Part shown: in pieces, positions 35,171 to 44,020 of the stretch
How positions within the stretch are numbered: the stretch's first letter is position 1
Layout: every line of letters starts with the position of its first letter
DNA from: Bryobacterales bacterium
GTDB taxonomy: Bacteria > Acidobacteriota > Terriglobia > Bryobacterales > Bryobacteraceae
DNA length: 64,000 bases
Assembly (NCBI GenBank): GCA_020846745.1
Contig: JADLDI010000008.1
Span: 124,001-188,000, forward strand
Reading direction: 5' to 3'
Translations under genes and position numbers: made by a program
Notes under the pieces: model-generated
Databases searched by the model: none
What the model was told of the DNA's origin: nothing
The model's input: the letters and a program-made list of their open reading frames with translations, nothing else

Positions 35171-36765
35171 CCGGCGCCGAGTTCGGGTTTAATCGCGAGG
35201 GCCTGGCTCCACAGTTGCCGTGCCTGGTCGCCGTTGCCTTGGGCTTTCATGACGTGACCCAGGTTGAGGAGAGCCTCGGCAAAGTCGGACCGTTCGGCCA
35301 GCGCTTCGCGGTACAGCCGGGTGGCGTCGTCTAATTGGCCGGTTTTTTGCAGTAGCAGGCCAGTGTTATAGAACAGCTCAGCGCTGCGCTCGCCGCGTTC
35401 GATCAACTTGGCTTGATACTCGAGAGCCGATTCCTCGTTGCCGGCGTCGACGGCCAAGGCTGCCAAGCCGCGCAGGGCGTCGACACTTTCAGGATTGGCT
35501 TTCAGGACCGCGTCGAAGGCTTTGGCCGCACTGTTTCCGTCGCCCGATTTCCAGTACGCGAGGCCGAGATTCAGCTGGGCTTCCATCCATCCCGCCCGGC
35601 GTTTGAGACAGTTCTCAAAGGCGGTGACGCTGCCCTGAAAATCGCTCCGCTGCAGGCGCAGGAACCCGAGCCGGAACCAGGCGTCTTCCCAGTCGGGTTT
35701 GGCTTCGAGCACCCGTTGGTAGAGCGCCTCCGCTTCGTATGGTGAATCCTGTTGTTCGTGCAGCAAGGCGAGATTGTAGATGACGGAGGGAAGGTTGGCT
35801 TCCAGTTTCAACGCCCTTTCATATGCTCCGCGCGCACCCTTCCCATCCTTCAGTTCCTGCAGGCAAACGCCCAGGTTGATCCAGGCGTCTTTGTGGTCGG
35901 CACGCAACCGGAGAGCCTCGTTGTAGGCTTTGGCGGCTAGTTCCAGGTTCCCGGTTTGCTGTTGGGCCACACCCAGGTTGAACCAACGGTCGAAGTTATC
36001 GGGCGAGAATTCGACGAGCTTGGAACAGTAGCGGCTGGCGCCTTCATAGTCCTGGCTCGCGAATGCGCAACTGGCGAGACCCTCAACGGCTTGCTGCGAG
36101 TACGGCCGTAGAGCAAGCAGTTTTTCCGCTGCTTCCTGGACGCAGGCATAGTCCTGGCGAGCGATGCCGAGGCTGATCAGATTAACGAGGGCGTCTTCGA
36201 ACTCGGGCCGCCGTTCGACGGCCTCGCGGTAAAGTTTCGCCGCCTGGTCCAACTTGCCTGTTAACTGAAGGGCTACCGCCTTACCAAACGAAGCGGTATC
36301 GTCGCCGGGATTCAGCGTGAGCACCCGTTCAAAGGTGTCGAGCGCGTTTTGTGCACGATCGAGATGCAGCAGGCAGACGCCAAAGCCGAGCAAGGCGTCG
36401 ACTCGTTTCGAGTCTGCCTCCCAGGCTTTTTGGAAGTTTTCCGCGGCCTGCGCCCAGCGGCCCAGCCGTTCCTGGCAGACGCCCAGATTGAAGGCCGCTG
36501 AGGTGTGATTGGGTTCGAGCGATTGGAGCTTGGCATAGCTTTGGGCCGCGTCTTCGTAGAGTTCCAATTCAAACTGAATGTGGCCGCGGGCCGAGAAGAC
36601 TTCCGCGGGAACATCGGGTGATTCCAGCGCACGGTCGAGTTCCTTGAGAGCTTCTTTGCGTTTTCCTTCCAGATGCAGGGCCACAGCACGGCCCAGCGCA
36701 ACCTGCGCGGCAGTCCGGTTATCCTGGGGTTGCTTTTGTTCGATCGTACGTTTGCGTGGATTCAT
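35155..36765 (-). CDS. TPR-repeat protein
   Basis: 536 residues from ATG 36765. About fourteen tetratricopeptide repeats fill the protein from residue 20 onward (for example HTSAAFNLGVCQERLGRWAQ and DAWINLGVCLQELKDGKG). No TM helix, signal or enzyme domain. Its start codon overlaps the stop of the upstream gene (ATGA), so it is translationally coupled to the zinc-finger/disordered/TM protein. Probably a scaffold for a complex with that protein. Confidence 0.9.
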   Translation of the reverse strand: MNPRKRTIEQKQPQDNRTAAQVALGRAVALHLEGKRKEALKELDRALESPDVPAEVFSARGHIQFELELYEDAAQSYAKLQSLEPNHTSAAFNLGVCQERLGRWAQAAENFQKAWEADSKRVDALLGFGVCLLHLDRAQNALDTFERVLTLNPGDDTASFGKAVALQLTGKLDQAAKLYREAVERRPEFEDALVNLISLGIARQDYACVQEAAEKLLALRPYSQQAVEGLASCAFASQDYEGASRYCSKLVEFSPDNFDRWFNLGVAQQQTGNLELAAKAYNEALRLRADHKDAWINLGVCLQELKDGKGARGAYERALKLEANLPSVIYNLALLHEQQDSPYEAEALYQRVLEAKPDWEDAWFRLGFLRLQRSDFQGSVTAFENCLKRRAGWMEAQLNLGLAYWKSGDGNSAAKAFDAVLKANPESVDALRGLAALAVDAGNEESALEYQAKLIERGERSAELFYNTGLLLQKTGQLDDATRLYREALAERSDFAEALLNLGHVMKAQGNGDQARQLWSQALAIKPELGAGYFDA

Positions 36766-39374
36766 CGTTTTACCTCTATCGGAGCGGGCGCCAAAAGGGC
36801 ACAAAGCTTGCCAATCATATCGGTTTGATTTCGGACCTCAATCCATCGGATTCGCGCCTGCTCTCCCTTTGCCGTAAACAGACCCACGCCGCCTTTGGCG
36901 AGCGCGGGCTCATTCCAGTAATCGACAACTTGGCCCTGAATCGTTACGGTAAAGTCATTTCCCGTAACACGTGTCGAAACTCGATACACCGTGTCGAGCC
37001 GCAAATCCATCGGTACTCGCCGCTGGGTTGCTTTGCCCGGCTTGCCATGGATGACCGGATAGCGGATGAGGGCGACCTCGGGAACGGCGCCACCTCCGAC
37101 TATCGATAGCTTTACCGCCTGATAATTCTTGAGGTTGCCCGCGCGTACTGCCCAACCCATTGATTTGTGGATGATCTGGCCCAAGAACTCGAATTCGTAA
37201 TCTTCGAGGCGGCGTGACGGCCTGTAAGTCGCGACCGGCCCGGGTTGCAGGAATCCGGCGGCGTCGAGCTTCCAGGAGCGCGACCAGTCTCCCTCGCCCT
37301 CCCAATGGGCGAGCCCTTCGCGGAACTCGTCGCGGAGTTCAACGGCTGCGCGGCGGGCGAGCATCGCGTCCAACCCTGACGGTTCGCTCGGCGCCGAACT
37401 GCTGTTCCCGCCCTGACGGGGGATGCCGGCAAAGCCGGCAAGGGCCAAGAAGAGGACGACGCCCGACCACTTTGGTATGGCGGAGAGCGACCGCCAACGC
37501 CCGAGAGCGTTGTTCAGGAATCCGGCAGGAGCTTCGTTTTCGCCGGCGTAAGGCCGGACTCCAGGCCCCTTTACCTTGCGACGGGGCTCAAGGACGAGCG
37601 GAATTGCGACGGAGAGCCATACGGGCGATAGCGCGCCAGCCATTGGTTTGAAGACGAGACTGGGGGAGGGTACCCGCCCCGCCGGTTGAGAAGCGGCGGC
37701 GGTCGAGGTTTGAAGTTGCGCCTGCCGCACGCCGATCTGGACCGTTGTTTGGATGGCGATTGGTATGGGGGAAACGCAACTGACCCGGAATGCCATCGCT
37801 CGCGGGGCAACAGACGACAGCGGTTTGCTCACATGCGGTTGTTCCGGCGTCCACTCGGTAGCCTGATAGCGGGGGCGCGGGCGGCGAAGCGGGATTTGCG
37901 GGTTGCAGGCTGACGCCGGCCCGAGCGGCATGAAGGCAGACGGGGTGGCGCTTGCAAAGGCCGGCCAGATCAGCGGCACAGCGGCTGCGGTGGGGATCGA
38001 GCGGGACCGCACCGGCGGACCTGTAACGGCAGGACGTACTGCGAGCGGCACATGGCTCGGCTGCAGGGGCAGCGCCCGGGCAACCTCCGAAGCCCATTCG
38101 GAAGCTACCGAGGCGGGTGGCGCAAAGCACGGTAGGAGTTCCGGATTGTGCGTTGTGCGGAAAAGGCTTACCGGGACGCGTTGGCTGGTGGCTATGGGCG
38201 CGATGGGTACGGGTATTGACCGGGCTGTCGATCCTGACAGATCTGCGGCGAGAACCGAAGGTGCGATGCCCAGGGCGAAAGCGCCTGATTGAAAGCGTAC
38301 ATGGGGCGAGCGGAAGGAAGGTCCGCTTGCTGCTGCCTGTGCTGTACCTGGGCGGGGCCCGTCCGGCCCTGGCACGGGGCGGAGTTCCAAGCCCGACAGT
38401 GGACCCAAGCAAGGCGATAACGGCGGCTGCGCAAAACGATAATTCTGCTTCCGGACCGGCCAGGTTGGCGGTACCGAGCGCCCAAAAATGCCGGCCGGTG
38501 TGACCGGCGTTGCCAATGCCCGGAAGGCAACGGGCGGCACAAGGAAGGCAGAGGGCAGCAATGCCGTCACCGGAATCAGGTGCGGATATCGAAGCCGAAG
38601 GTGCTCCACAGGGTTCGGTTCGATCGTGCGGCAGGCTTGGCTGCCCACGGCCAAAAGACGCCTGACAATGTTGATGGAGCCGGCCACCGGCGGGTCCTCA
38701 TCCAGCCGCACCAGAGGACGACGCGGCTTCAGCCCGGCGCGGACCTTGCGAGGCAGTTGTGGCGAGTGAGCGACCGGAGGGGGAATGGCTATCCTGACCG
38801 GAGAGGATTCGACACGTCGGACGTTAATGTCCGACGCCAGCGGCAAGGGGAACGCGACCGCAAGCACTGCCACCGGCGGCGGTTGGTGGAAGGCGGCGAG
38901 GCGCGGCTCGATTTCGAAAGACTGGGGAGTGGCCGATAAGCGCTTGGGGCTGCAATCGAACGGCTTCGCGGCGACATCCATGTCGAAACACGGCGCGATG
39001 GTCAGCCGGGAGAATTGAACGCCGCCGGTCACGCGGGGAAGCATTGCGGCCGATGGTGGCGGCGCCTGCAATCCGGCTTTCGCCAATGGTGAAGGACTGT
39101 CGAGATATTCGGCCCGTGGCCACATAAACCCGCATGGGGCCGGGTCTGGCTCTGGCGGGCCTTGTTGCGGTGCAACGGAGGCCGCCAGCGGAGATGCGGA
39201 AAGGTCGAGCCGTTCGGGGCGTTTCGCGACTTGCGCGTCGATCAGCCTGGCCAGAGCGATCTGCTCCTGCTCGGCCATGAACTTCAGCCGGTGCTCCTCC
39301 GAGCAAAATGGACTGTTACGGCTCTTGCGCAACAGTGCCATGCCGAGTTTCTTGCCACAGTGCAGGCACGTCAT
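36762..39374 (-). CDS. Zinc-finger, long proline-rich disordered linker, TM and LamG-like C-terminal domain protein
   Basis: 870 residues from ATG 39374. Residues 1-30 hold a small metal site (MTCLHCGKKL ... PFCSEEH), followed by about 580 residues of Pro/Ala/Arg-rich sequence with no predicted fold. One TM helix (636-652) precedes an extracytoplasmic domain (about 675-855) that resembles a DUF1080/concanavalin-like fold (EFREGLAHWEGEGDW, NYQAVKLSIVGGG, GGVGLFTAKGEQARI). The Zn-finger end is predicted inside. No known protein with this full order is recalled. It is followed by a coupled TPR gene. Unknown function; a trans-envelope scaffold or glycan-binding sensor is one possibility. Confidence 0.75.
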   Translation of the reverse strand: MTCLHCGKKLGMALLRKSRNSPFCSEEHRLKFMAEQEQIALARLIDAQVAKRPERLDLSASPLAASVAPQQGPPEPDPAPCGFMWPRAEYLDSPSPLAKAGLQAPPPSAAMLPRVTGGVQFSRLTIAPCFDMDVAAKPFDCSPKRLSATPQSFEIEPRLAAFHQPPPVAVLAVAFPLPLASDINVRRVESSPVRIAIPPPVAHSPQLPRKVRAGLKPRRPLVRLDEDPPVAGSINIVRRLLAVGSQACRTIEPNPVEHLRLRYPHLIPVTALLPSAFLVPPVAFRALATPVTPAGIFGRSVPPTWPVRKQNYRFAQPPLSPCLGPLSGLELRPVPGPDGPRPGTAQAAASGPSFRSPHVRFQSGAFALGIAPSVLAADLSGSTARSIPVPIAPIATSQRVPVSLFRTTHNPELLPCFAPPASVASEWASEVARALPLQPSHVPLAVRPAVTGPPVRSRSIPTAAAVPLIWPAFASATPSAFMPLGPASACNPQIPLRRPRPRYQATEWTPEQPHVSKPLSSVAPRAMAFRVSCVSPIPIAIQTTVQIGVRQAQLQTSTAAASQPAGRVPSPSLVFKPMAGALSPVWLSVAIPLVLEPRRKVKGPGVRPYAGENEAPAGFLNNALGRWRSLSAIPKWSGVVLFLALAGFAGIPRQGGNSSSAPSEPSGLDAMLARRAAVELRDEFREGLAHWEGEGDWSRSWKLDAAGFLQPGPVATYRPSRRLEDYEFEFLGQIIHKSMGWAVRAGNLKNYQAVKLSIVGGGAVPEVALIRYPVIHGKPGKATQRRVPMDLRLDTVYRVSTRVTGNDFTVTIQGQVVDYWNEPALAKGGVGLFTAKGEQARIRWIEVRNQTDMIGKLCALLAPAPIEVKR

Positions 39375-39484
39375 CGAAGCCGGGCGTGAGGCCCATCCCC
39401 ATCCTAGGCAGGAACGCGCAGCCGTACCAGAAGGTGAACACCTTAGCATCCCAGTACCGTTTTCACCTAGGTCATACTGGTTCG

Positions 39485-40012
39485 GTGCGCATTTTGGACG
39501 TTGGCTGCGGGATTAACAAATTCCCCGGCTCGATCGGAATCGATAACAACCTGGCTTCAAAGGCAGACGTGATCTGCGATCTGGACCACTGGCCATACCC
39601 GTTCCGCGATTCTTCATTCGATGAAATACGCGTCATACACGTGATCGAGCATGTGTCGAACGTGATTAAGACGATGGAGGAGTTCCACCGGCTGGGCCGC
39701 CCTGGCGCGAGGATTGTCCTGGCTACTCCGCACTACACCGATTTCAGCTCGTTCTGTGATCCGACGCACAAATGGCACTTGAACACGTTCTCATTCCGCT
39801 ACTTTGGCAAGAACGATGCCGGTTTTGGGTACTACTCCCCTAGAAAATTCCGTGAGATTGTAGTGCGGGTCAAGCTACTAGCGCTTTGGAGGTATTTCGG
39901 GTTCGAACTGCTGGTGAACCGTTGGCTGCGGTTTCGGAAGTTCTGGGAACACTACCTCTGCTTCGTCGTCCGCGGCAAGGTGATGGAGTTCGAGTTCGAA
40001 GTCATTAAATAG
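39485..40012 (+). CDS. SAM-dependent methyltransferase, class I
   Basis: 175 residues from GTG 39485. SAM site ILDVGCGINKFPGSIGID, acidic loop DVICDLDHWPYPF and post-motif HVIEHVSNVIKTMEEFHRL resemble small-molecule or glycan methyltransferases of the polysaccharide type. The next gene starts at the nucleotide after its stop codon. Substrate unknown. Confidence 0.8.
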   Translation: MRILDVGCGINKFPGSIGIDNNLASKADVICDLDHWPYPFRDSSFDEIRVIHVIEHVSNVIKTMEEFHRLGRPGARIVLATPHYTDFSSFCDPTHKWHLNTFSFRYFGKNDAGFGYYSPRKFREIVVRVKLLALWRYFGFELLVNRWLRFRKFWEHYLCFVVRGKVMEFEFEVIK

Positions 40013-40456
40013 GTGAAGCTGATTGAGCGGCTGCTGCTGTGGTGCGACCACCAGCGCAATGCGGCGCGTTGGAAACAGTGGACTCCGGAGCGGGCGTTGG
40101 GCCGTGAGGGCGAGGATCTCGCGCACCGGTTCCTGCAGCAGAAGGGCTACTACGTTGTGGCGAGGAATTACCGGACGCCAACGGGAAGCGGGGAACTGGA
40201 TGTGGTGGCGCGCCAGGGGGAAACGCTGGTATTCATCGAGGTAAAGAGCCGCGCCTCTGAGGAACATGGCGCTCCCGATCGCAATATCGATAGTTCGAAG
40301 AAATGGAAAATGATTCGCGCCGCGCGGGATTACCTGCGCCGCAGCGGTCACGATCCGCTTCAGATCCGGTTCGATACCGTAAGCGTGGTGCTCCGGGAAG
40401 ATGGGGCGGAGATTCGTCATGGAGTAGGCGTTTTCTCGATGCCGGACGCGGTATAA
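40013..40456 (+). CDS. YraN/UPF0102 endonuclease-fold protein
   Basis: 147 residues. The UPF0102 core is visible: LGREGEDLAHRFLQQKGY, RNYRTPTGSGELDVVARQGETLVFIEVKSRAS (E-D-ExK nuclease signature) and KKWKMIRAARDYL. Restriction-endonuclease-like fold with unproven physiological role. The GTG start directly abuts the methyltransferase stop. Confidence 0.9.
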   Translation: MKLIERLLLWCDHQRNAARWKQWTPERALGREGEDLAHRFLQQKGYYVVARNYRTPTGSGELDVVARQGETLVFIEVKSRASEEHGAPDRNIDSSKKWKMIRAARDYLRRSGHDPLQIRFDTVSVVLREDGAEIRHGVGVFSMPDAV

Positions 40457-40457
40457 T
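40452..40457 (+). promoter_or_regulatory. Candidate -10 element of galT
   Basis: A perfect TATAAT overlaps the stop codon of yraN, 28 nt upstream of the galT start. The -35 region is poor (TTTTCT at 15 nt), so this is a weak call. A purine-rich AAGGA precedes the TTG start. Confidence 0.35.
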
Positions 40458-40485
40458 TCTCCGTTTGTGATGAAGGACCTGCTCG

Positions 40486-41487
40486 TTGCCTGAACTTCGC
40501 AAAGACCCGATAACCGGCCGCTGGGTCATCATCGCAACGGAACGATCGCGCCGGCCGAGTGACTTCCTGCGAAACCCTGTCACAATTCAAGGGGTCCGGT
40601 TCTGCCCATTCTGTCCGGGCAATGAGCAGAAGACACCGCCGGAGGTGCTGGCCTACCGCAACGGCACGCAACCGAACTCGCCCGGATGGCACCTGCGGGT
40701 GGTTCCGAACAAGTTTCCGGCTTTACGTGTCGAAGGCGACCTGAACCGGGAAGGCGAAGGCATCTACGACAAGATGAACGGCGTGGGCGCCCACGAAGTG
40801 ATCATCGAGACGCCGGAGCACAATAAAACATTGGCGGAACTGCCGGAAAAGGCCATAGAAGAGCTGTTCTGGGCGTTTCGCGACCGTGTGCTGGACCTGA
40901 AGAAAGACCGCCGGCTCCGCTACATCCTGCTGTTTAAGAACCACGGTGAGGCGGCCGGCGCCTCGCTCGAGCATACGCACTCGCAGATTATCGCGCTGCC
41001 CGTGGTACCCAAGCGCGTGCAGGAAGAAATCGACGGAGCGCGCCGGTACTTCGAATTCAAAGAGCGCTGCATCTATTGCGACATCATCCGGCAGGAGGCT
41101 TCAGACGGCGAGCGCGTGATCCTCGAGACGGACCACTTCATGGCGTTGGCTCCCTATGCTCCGCGGTTCCCGTTTGAAAGCTGGATCGTTCCGCGGGCTC
41201 ACAATTCGCACTACGAGCACAGCGACACGGCAGTCATCCAGAACCTGGGCTGGGTGACCCGCACTGTCCTGCGCAAACTCGATCGCGTGCTAGAGCGCCC
41301 GGCCTACAACTTCGTCATCCACACAGCGCCGACGCAGGAGGGCGAAATGGCGCACTATCATTGGCATATCGAGATCATCCCGAAACTGACCAAAGTGGCG
41401 GGGTTTGAATGGGGTACCGGATTCTATATGAACCCGACACCACCAGAGGAATCGGCGCGATTCTTGCGCGAAGCGGGGCTGGTTTAG
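40486..41487 (+). CDS. galT: Galactose-1-phosphate uridylyltransferase
   Basis: 333 residues with a TTG start preceded by AAGGA. HIT-fold duplicated domain: zinc-site cysteines in FCPFCPGN and CIYC, and HYHWHIEIIP with the catalytic His region. It transfers UMP between UDP-glucose and galactose-1-phosphate in the Leloir pathway. The rest of the pathway is not nearby, though the alpha-galactosidase at 50.6 kb could supply galactose. Confidence 0.9.
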   Translation: MPELRKDPITGRWVIIATERSRRPSDFLRNPVTIQGVRFCPFCPGNEQKTPPEVLAYRNGTQPNSPGWHLRVVPNKFPALRVEGDLNREGEGIYDKMNGVGAHEVIIETPEHNKTLAELPEKAIEELFWAFRDRVLDLKKDRRLRYILLFKNHGEAAGASLEHTHSQIIALPVVPKRVQEEIDGARRYFEFKERCIYCDIIRQEASDGERVILETDHFMALAPYAPRFPFESWIVPRAHNSHYEHSDTAVIQNLGWVTRTVLRKLDRVLERPAYNFVIHTAPTQEGEMAHYHWHIEIIPKLTKVAGFEWGTGFYMNPTPPEESARFLREAGLV

Positions 41488-41495
41488 CGTCGGCT

Positions 41496-42179
41496 TTACA
41501 ATTGATCGCGGTATTGTTCAAGCGCGACCTTTACCAACTGACTCCTGGTCCGAACGCCCAGCTTATCGAACAGCACCCGCAGGGCCGCTTTGACTGTACT
41601 CTCCGTAAGATTTAACTGCTCGGCAATCTCTTTGTTCGCCATCCCCTGGAAGATCAGGCGGAGGATGCGCACCTCACGGTCGGAGAGTGCGCGGCGGACC
41701 TTGCCTTCGTTTGATTCGACGGAGTGAAACAGCGGCTTGAGGTAATGCTGGTCGAGGTAAACTTCTCCACGGGCCACCTGGCGGATGGCATCGCAAAGCT
41801 CCTCGGGCGCTTTGTGTTTGTGCAGTATCCCCGACGCGCCGGCCTGGATGAGTTGAACGGCTTCGCGGTCTGTGACGCCCCCGGTGACAACCAGCACCTT
41901 ACCGTTATATTGCTTATCGCGGAGGGATGGGAAAATGTCCAGCCCGCGCTCCGAGCCCAAGTCCACATCAAGGAGAATCATGTCCGGTTGGGCTTTGGGG
42001 ATTTCGGAGAGAGCCTCGCGGACGCTGGGGCTTTGTCCGCACACTTCGAAGTCCGGCACATTCTGGAGTAGCCGCACTAATCCCTCGCGAAACAGGGCGT
42101 GATCGTCAATCACGAACAGGCGCATGCGCTTAGCGGTGACCTGTTCGACGGCAGTACTTTCCATATTCACGTCCATCAT
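41496..42179 (-). CDS. NarL/LuxR-type response regulator
   Basis: 227 residues. Receiver domain with FVIDDHALFREGL and phospho-acceptor Asp in MILLDVDLG, then a LuxR helix-turn-helix (LSDREVRILRLIFQGMANKEIAEQLNLTESTVK). Start ATG overlaps the stop codon of the histidine-kinase-like gene by 4 nt (ATGA), so they form a coupled pair. The kinase lacks its phospho-acceptor His, so how this regulator is phosphorylated is unclear. Confidence 0.92.
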   Translation of the reverse strand: MMDVNMESTAVEQVTAKRMRLFVIDDHALFREGLVRLLQNVPDFEVCGQSPSVREALSEIPKAQPDMILLDVDLGSERGLDIFPSLRDKQYNGKVLVVTGGVTDREAVQLIQAGASGILHKHKAPEELCDAIRQVARGEVYLDQHYLKPLFHSVESNEGKVRRALSDREVRILRLIFQGMANKEIAEQLNLTESTVKAALRVLFDKLGVRTRSQLVKVALEQYRDQL

Positions 42180-43591
42180 CCTCTTTCATCCTGACTGCTT
42201 GCTGTCCGTAATTCAACCATAAAACGGCAGAAGCCCGCGTACGGTTCATATCTGACGTCACCGCCGTAGCTCCGCATGATCGCCCGCGAGACGTACACGT
42301 CGAGTCCTATCGTGTCGGCGCCGGTGCGGAAAGGCAGGAAAATCTGGGCCGGGTCCTGAACGGCAGGCGACGAGTTAAGGAATTCAATTCGCACCCAGTC
42401 ATCGCGTTTGTAGGCCTTGATCTCCAAATGACGAAGCGGCAGGCCGTCGAGGGCGGAGCGGCAGTTTTGCGCGATGTTGAGCAACGCCTGAAGCAAGCCG
42501 GTAGTCTCTCCTTCAACGCGAGGGAGGTTTGGAGCGATGTTCCATTTGAGGGTGGCGTCGATGTCGGTCCACGCGGGATCGATCACGATGCGCAACTGAT
42601 TCAAAAGCTCCGGCAGGCCGGCGGTGCAGCGTGCCGGCGGAGCGTTCTTCAGGTCCATGGACGCGATCCACTCCAGGGCAAGAATGAGCCCACCCATAGC
42701 GCGGAAGTCGTTGTTGGCCAGTAAACCAGGCACTCGCTTCAGGTTTGTGTAGGTGAGTGCGGCCGCACCGCAGATATTGCGAAGCTCGTCGGAAACAGCA
42801 CCGGCGATGATCCGGTTGTTATCGAGCAGTTGTTTCAGGTTGTGTTCTTCGCGTTCGCGGACTTCATCGGAGATATCGACGGCGATGGCTGCGAGGCGCC
42901 GGCCCTTGCCGCATTGGTAGGTGGAGAACCAGATCTGCGCGACGAACGGTTGGTGATCCCGGCGGCGGCCCGGGCATTGTGTAGCCGTACGGAAGTTGGT
43001 CACTTGCGGGTCGAGCCGGAGTGCATCCACCAATACGGGCAAATAGGAGCCGACCGGCTCGCCCACAAGTGATGCATGGCGGTCGAACCCGAGTAATTCA
43101 TTTGTGGCGCTATTGGCGGATAGTATCTTGGTGTCCGCGTCCAAGGTGAAAATCGCCGCCGGGCTGCTTTCGGCGAGAACTCGCAATTGTTCTTCCGTTT
43201 CGCGCTGCAGGCTTTCGAATTCGCGGAGGGCGGAAACGTAAGTGTGCGAGAGGTGCCGGTTGCGCATCAACTCCCGGACAAAGAGCCCGGCTGAGACGTA
43301 GGCGACTGCGGAAAACAGCGCACGCAGGAACATGTCGAGGGAACTGGAAGCATGGATATTCAGGGTTCGGGCCACTCCGCAAACCACGCCCAGGGCGATC
43401 AGGGGGCCAGGGCTCAATGCCGTAGCGGCCAGAAGAATGGGCAGCATGTATACCACGCCCAGAGCTAAATCGGGTGTTCCGTTATCGAGGAGGAACACCA
43501 ACGCGAGCAGCAGCGCGGCGGCGGCCAAGCGAGTGTGAGCGGGGGCCTGGAGTATTCGGTCCAACGGGGTTTTCCGGGCCGGAGAGGTCAC
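42176..43591 (-). CDS. Membrane PAS histidine-kinase-like protein lacking the phospho-acceptor histidine
   Basis: 471 residues, GTG start. Four to five TM helices (20-110, MASE-like), a PAS domain (about 135-245: AESSPAAIFTLDADTKILSANSATNELLG), then a HisKA-like region. At the H-box the sequence is AVSDELRN with Asp268 where histidine is expected (codon GAC). The N-box region (LLQALLNIAQN) is recognisable, but the G boxes are poor (FLPFRTGADTIGLDVYVSRAI). It is therefore either a pseudokinase, uses a different residue, or belongs to an unusual subfamily. Coupled to the NarL regulator. Confidence 0.85.
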   Translation of the reverse strand: MTSPARKTPLDRILQAPAHTRLAAAALLLALVFLLDNGTPDLALGVVYMLPILLAATALSPGPLIALGVVCGVARTLNIHASSSLDMFLRALFSAVAYVSAGLFVRELMRNRHLSHTYVSALREFESLQRETEEQLRVLAESSPAAIFTLDADTKILSANSATNELLGFDRHASLVGEPVGSYLPVLVDALRLDPQVTNFRTATQCPGRRRDHQPFVAQIWFSTYQCGKGRRLAAIAVDISDEVREREEHNLKQLLDNNRIIAGAVSDELRNICGAAALTYTNLKRVPGLLANNDFRAMGGLILALEWIASMDLKNAPPARCTAGLPELLNQLRIVIDPAWTDIDATLKWNIAPNLPRVEGETTGLLQALLNIAQNCRSALDGLPLRHLEIKAYKRDDWVRIEFLNSSPAVQDPAQIFLPFRTGADTIGLDVYVSRAIMRSYGGDVRYEPYAGFCRFMVELRTASSQDERG

Positions 43592-43683
43592 GGCTAACGA
43601 ACAACTATATCGGAGCTGTCACCGAGAATCAGCATTCCGGAAGATAGATCTCGCTGTCCAAAAGATAGGATTTAAAAACGGTG

Positions 43684-43882
43684 GCGATGCCCTAAGATGG
43701 TCTTAGTGCGTTTGCACCTGGGCGACCCATCCGGAATCTTCCGGAGGCTGGACTGATCCCCTCCAGCTAAGGAAGATTCCGGACCAGTATTTATACTTAC
43801 TTTCGTCATCTTTAGTTGGTTTCACATCTCCTTTTGTGTATGAACATACGGCTCCCGGATTTGGGAGCCGTTTTGTTGTTTT
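43684..43882 (+). ncRNA. Candidate structured small RNA ending at an intrinsic terminator
   Basis: On the plus strand no open frame precedes the terminator at 43849-43882. Upstream sits a long hairpin: TCCGGAATCTTCC (43730-43742) pairs perfectly with GGAAGATTCCGGA (43771-43783), enclosing GCTGGA/TCCAGC (43747-43752/43762-43767). Two stems plus a terminator within 200 nt suggests a small RNA. No good promoter was found, and a minus-strand small protein is an alternative. It does not match riboswitch consensuses I know. Confidence 0.35.
43849..43882 (+). terminator. Strong plus-strand intrinsic terminator with no plus-strand gene upstream
   Basis: CGGCTCCC (43849-43856) and GGGAGCCG (43863-43870) form an 8-bp perfect stem with a 6-nt loop, extended by an A-T pair, followed by TTTTGTTGTTTT. 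The nearest plus-strand upstream gene is galT, 2.4 kb away behind two minus-strand genes, so it is likely to end a small RNA. Confidence 0.7.
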
Positions 43883-43929
43883 GAGATGCAAGCCTTCCGG
43901 GCCGCGCGGTCCATTCCGGGATCACTGAA

Positions 43930-43969
43930 GAAAAAAAATGGGGCAGAAGCTTGGTAAGCCCCTGCCCCA
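43930..43969 (-). terminator. Intrinsic terminator after the Clp-like AAA gene
   Basis: On the minus strand TGGGGCAG...CTGCCCCA (8-bp stem with an inner GCTT/AAGC helix) is followed by eight T residues (A-run 43931-43938 on the plus strand). It is 51 nt past the AAA gene stop at 44021. Confidence 0.85.
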
Positions 43970-44020
43970 AAATGGAATGGAGAACCGGGAGACGGCTGTG
44001 ATAAAACTGTTTCCGGGCGA

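Larger units (their letters stand above)
43592..44020. other. 429-bp interval with structured non-coding candidate and terminators
   Basis: No convincing long gene. It contains a 6-bp hairpin (43692-43706), a 54-nt extended hairpin (43730-43783), a plus-strand terminator (43849-43882) and a minus-strand terminator (43930-43969). A 62-codon minus-strand reading frame (43703-43891) with GGAAGG upstream overlaps the hairpins and is left undecided. The promoter of the kinase gene must lie near 43600-43650 on the minus strand, but no clear boxes are seen. Confidence 0.5.

Noticed and set aside
43703..43891. 62-codon minus-strand small protein
   Set aside because: Not accepted as a gene because it lies under three hairpins and a plus-strand terminator. 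Kept only as the alternative in the small-RNA finding.
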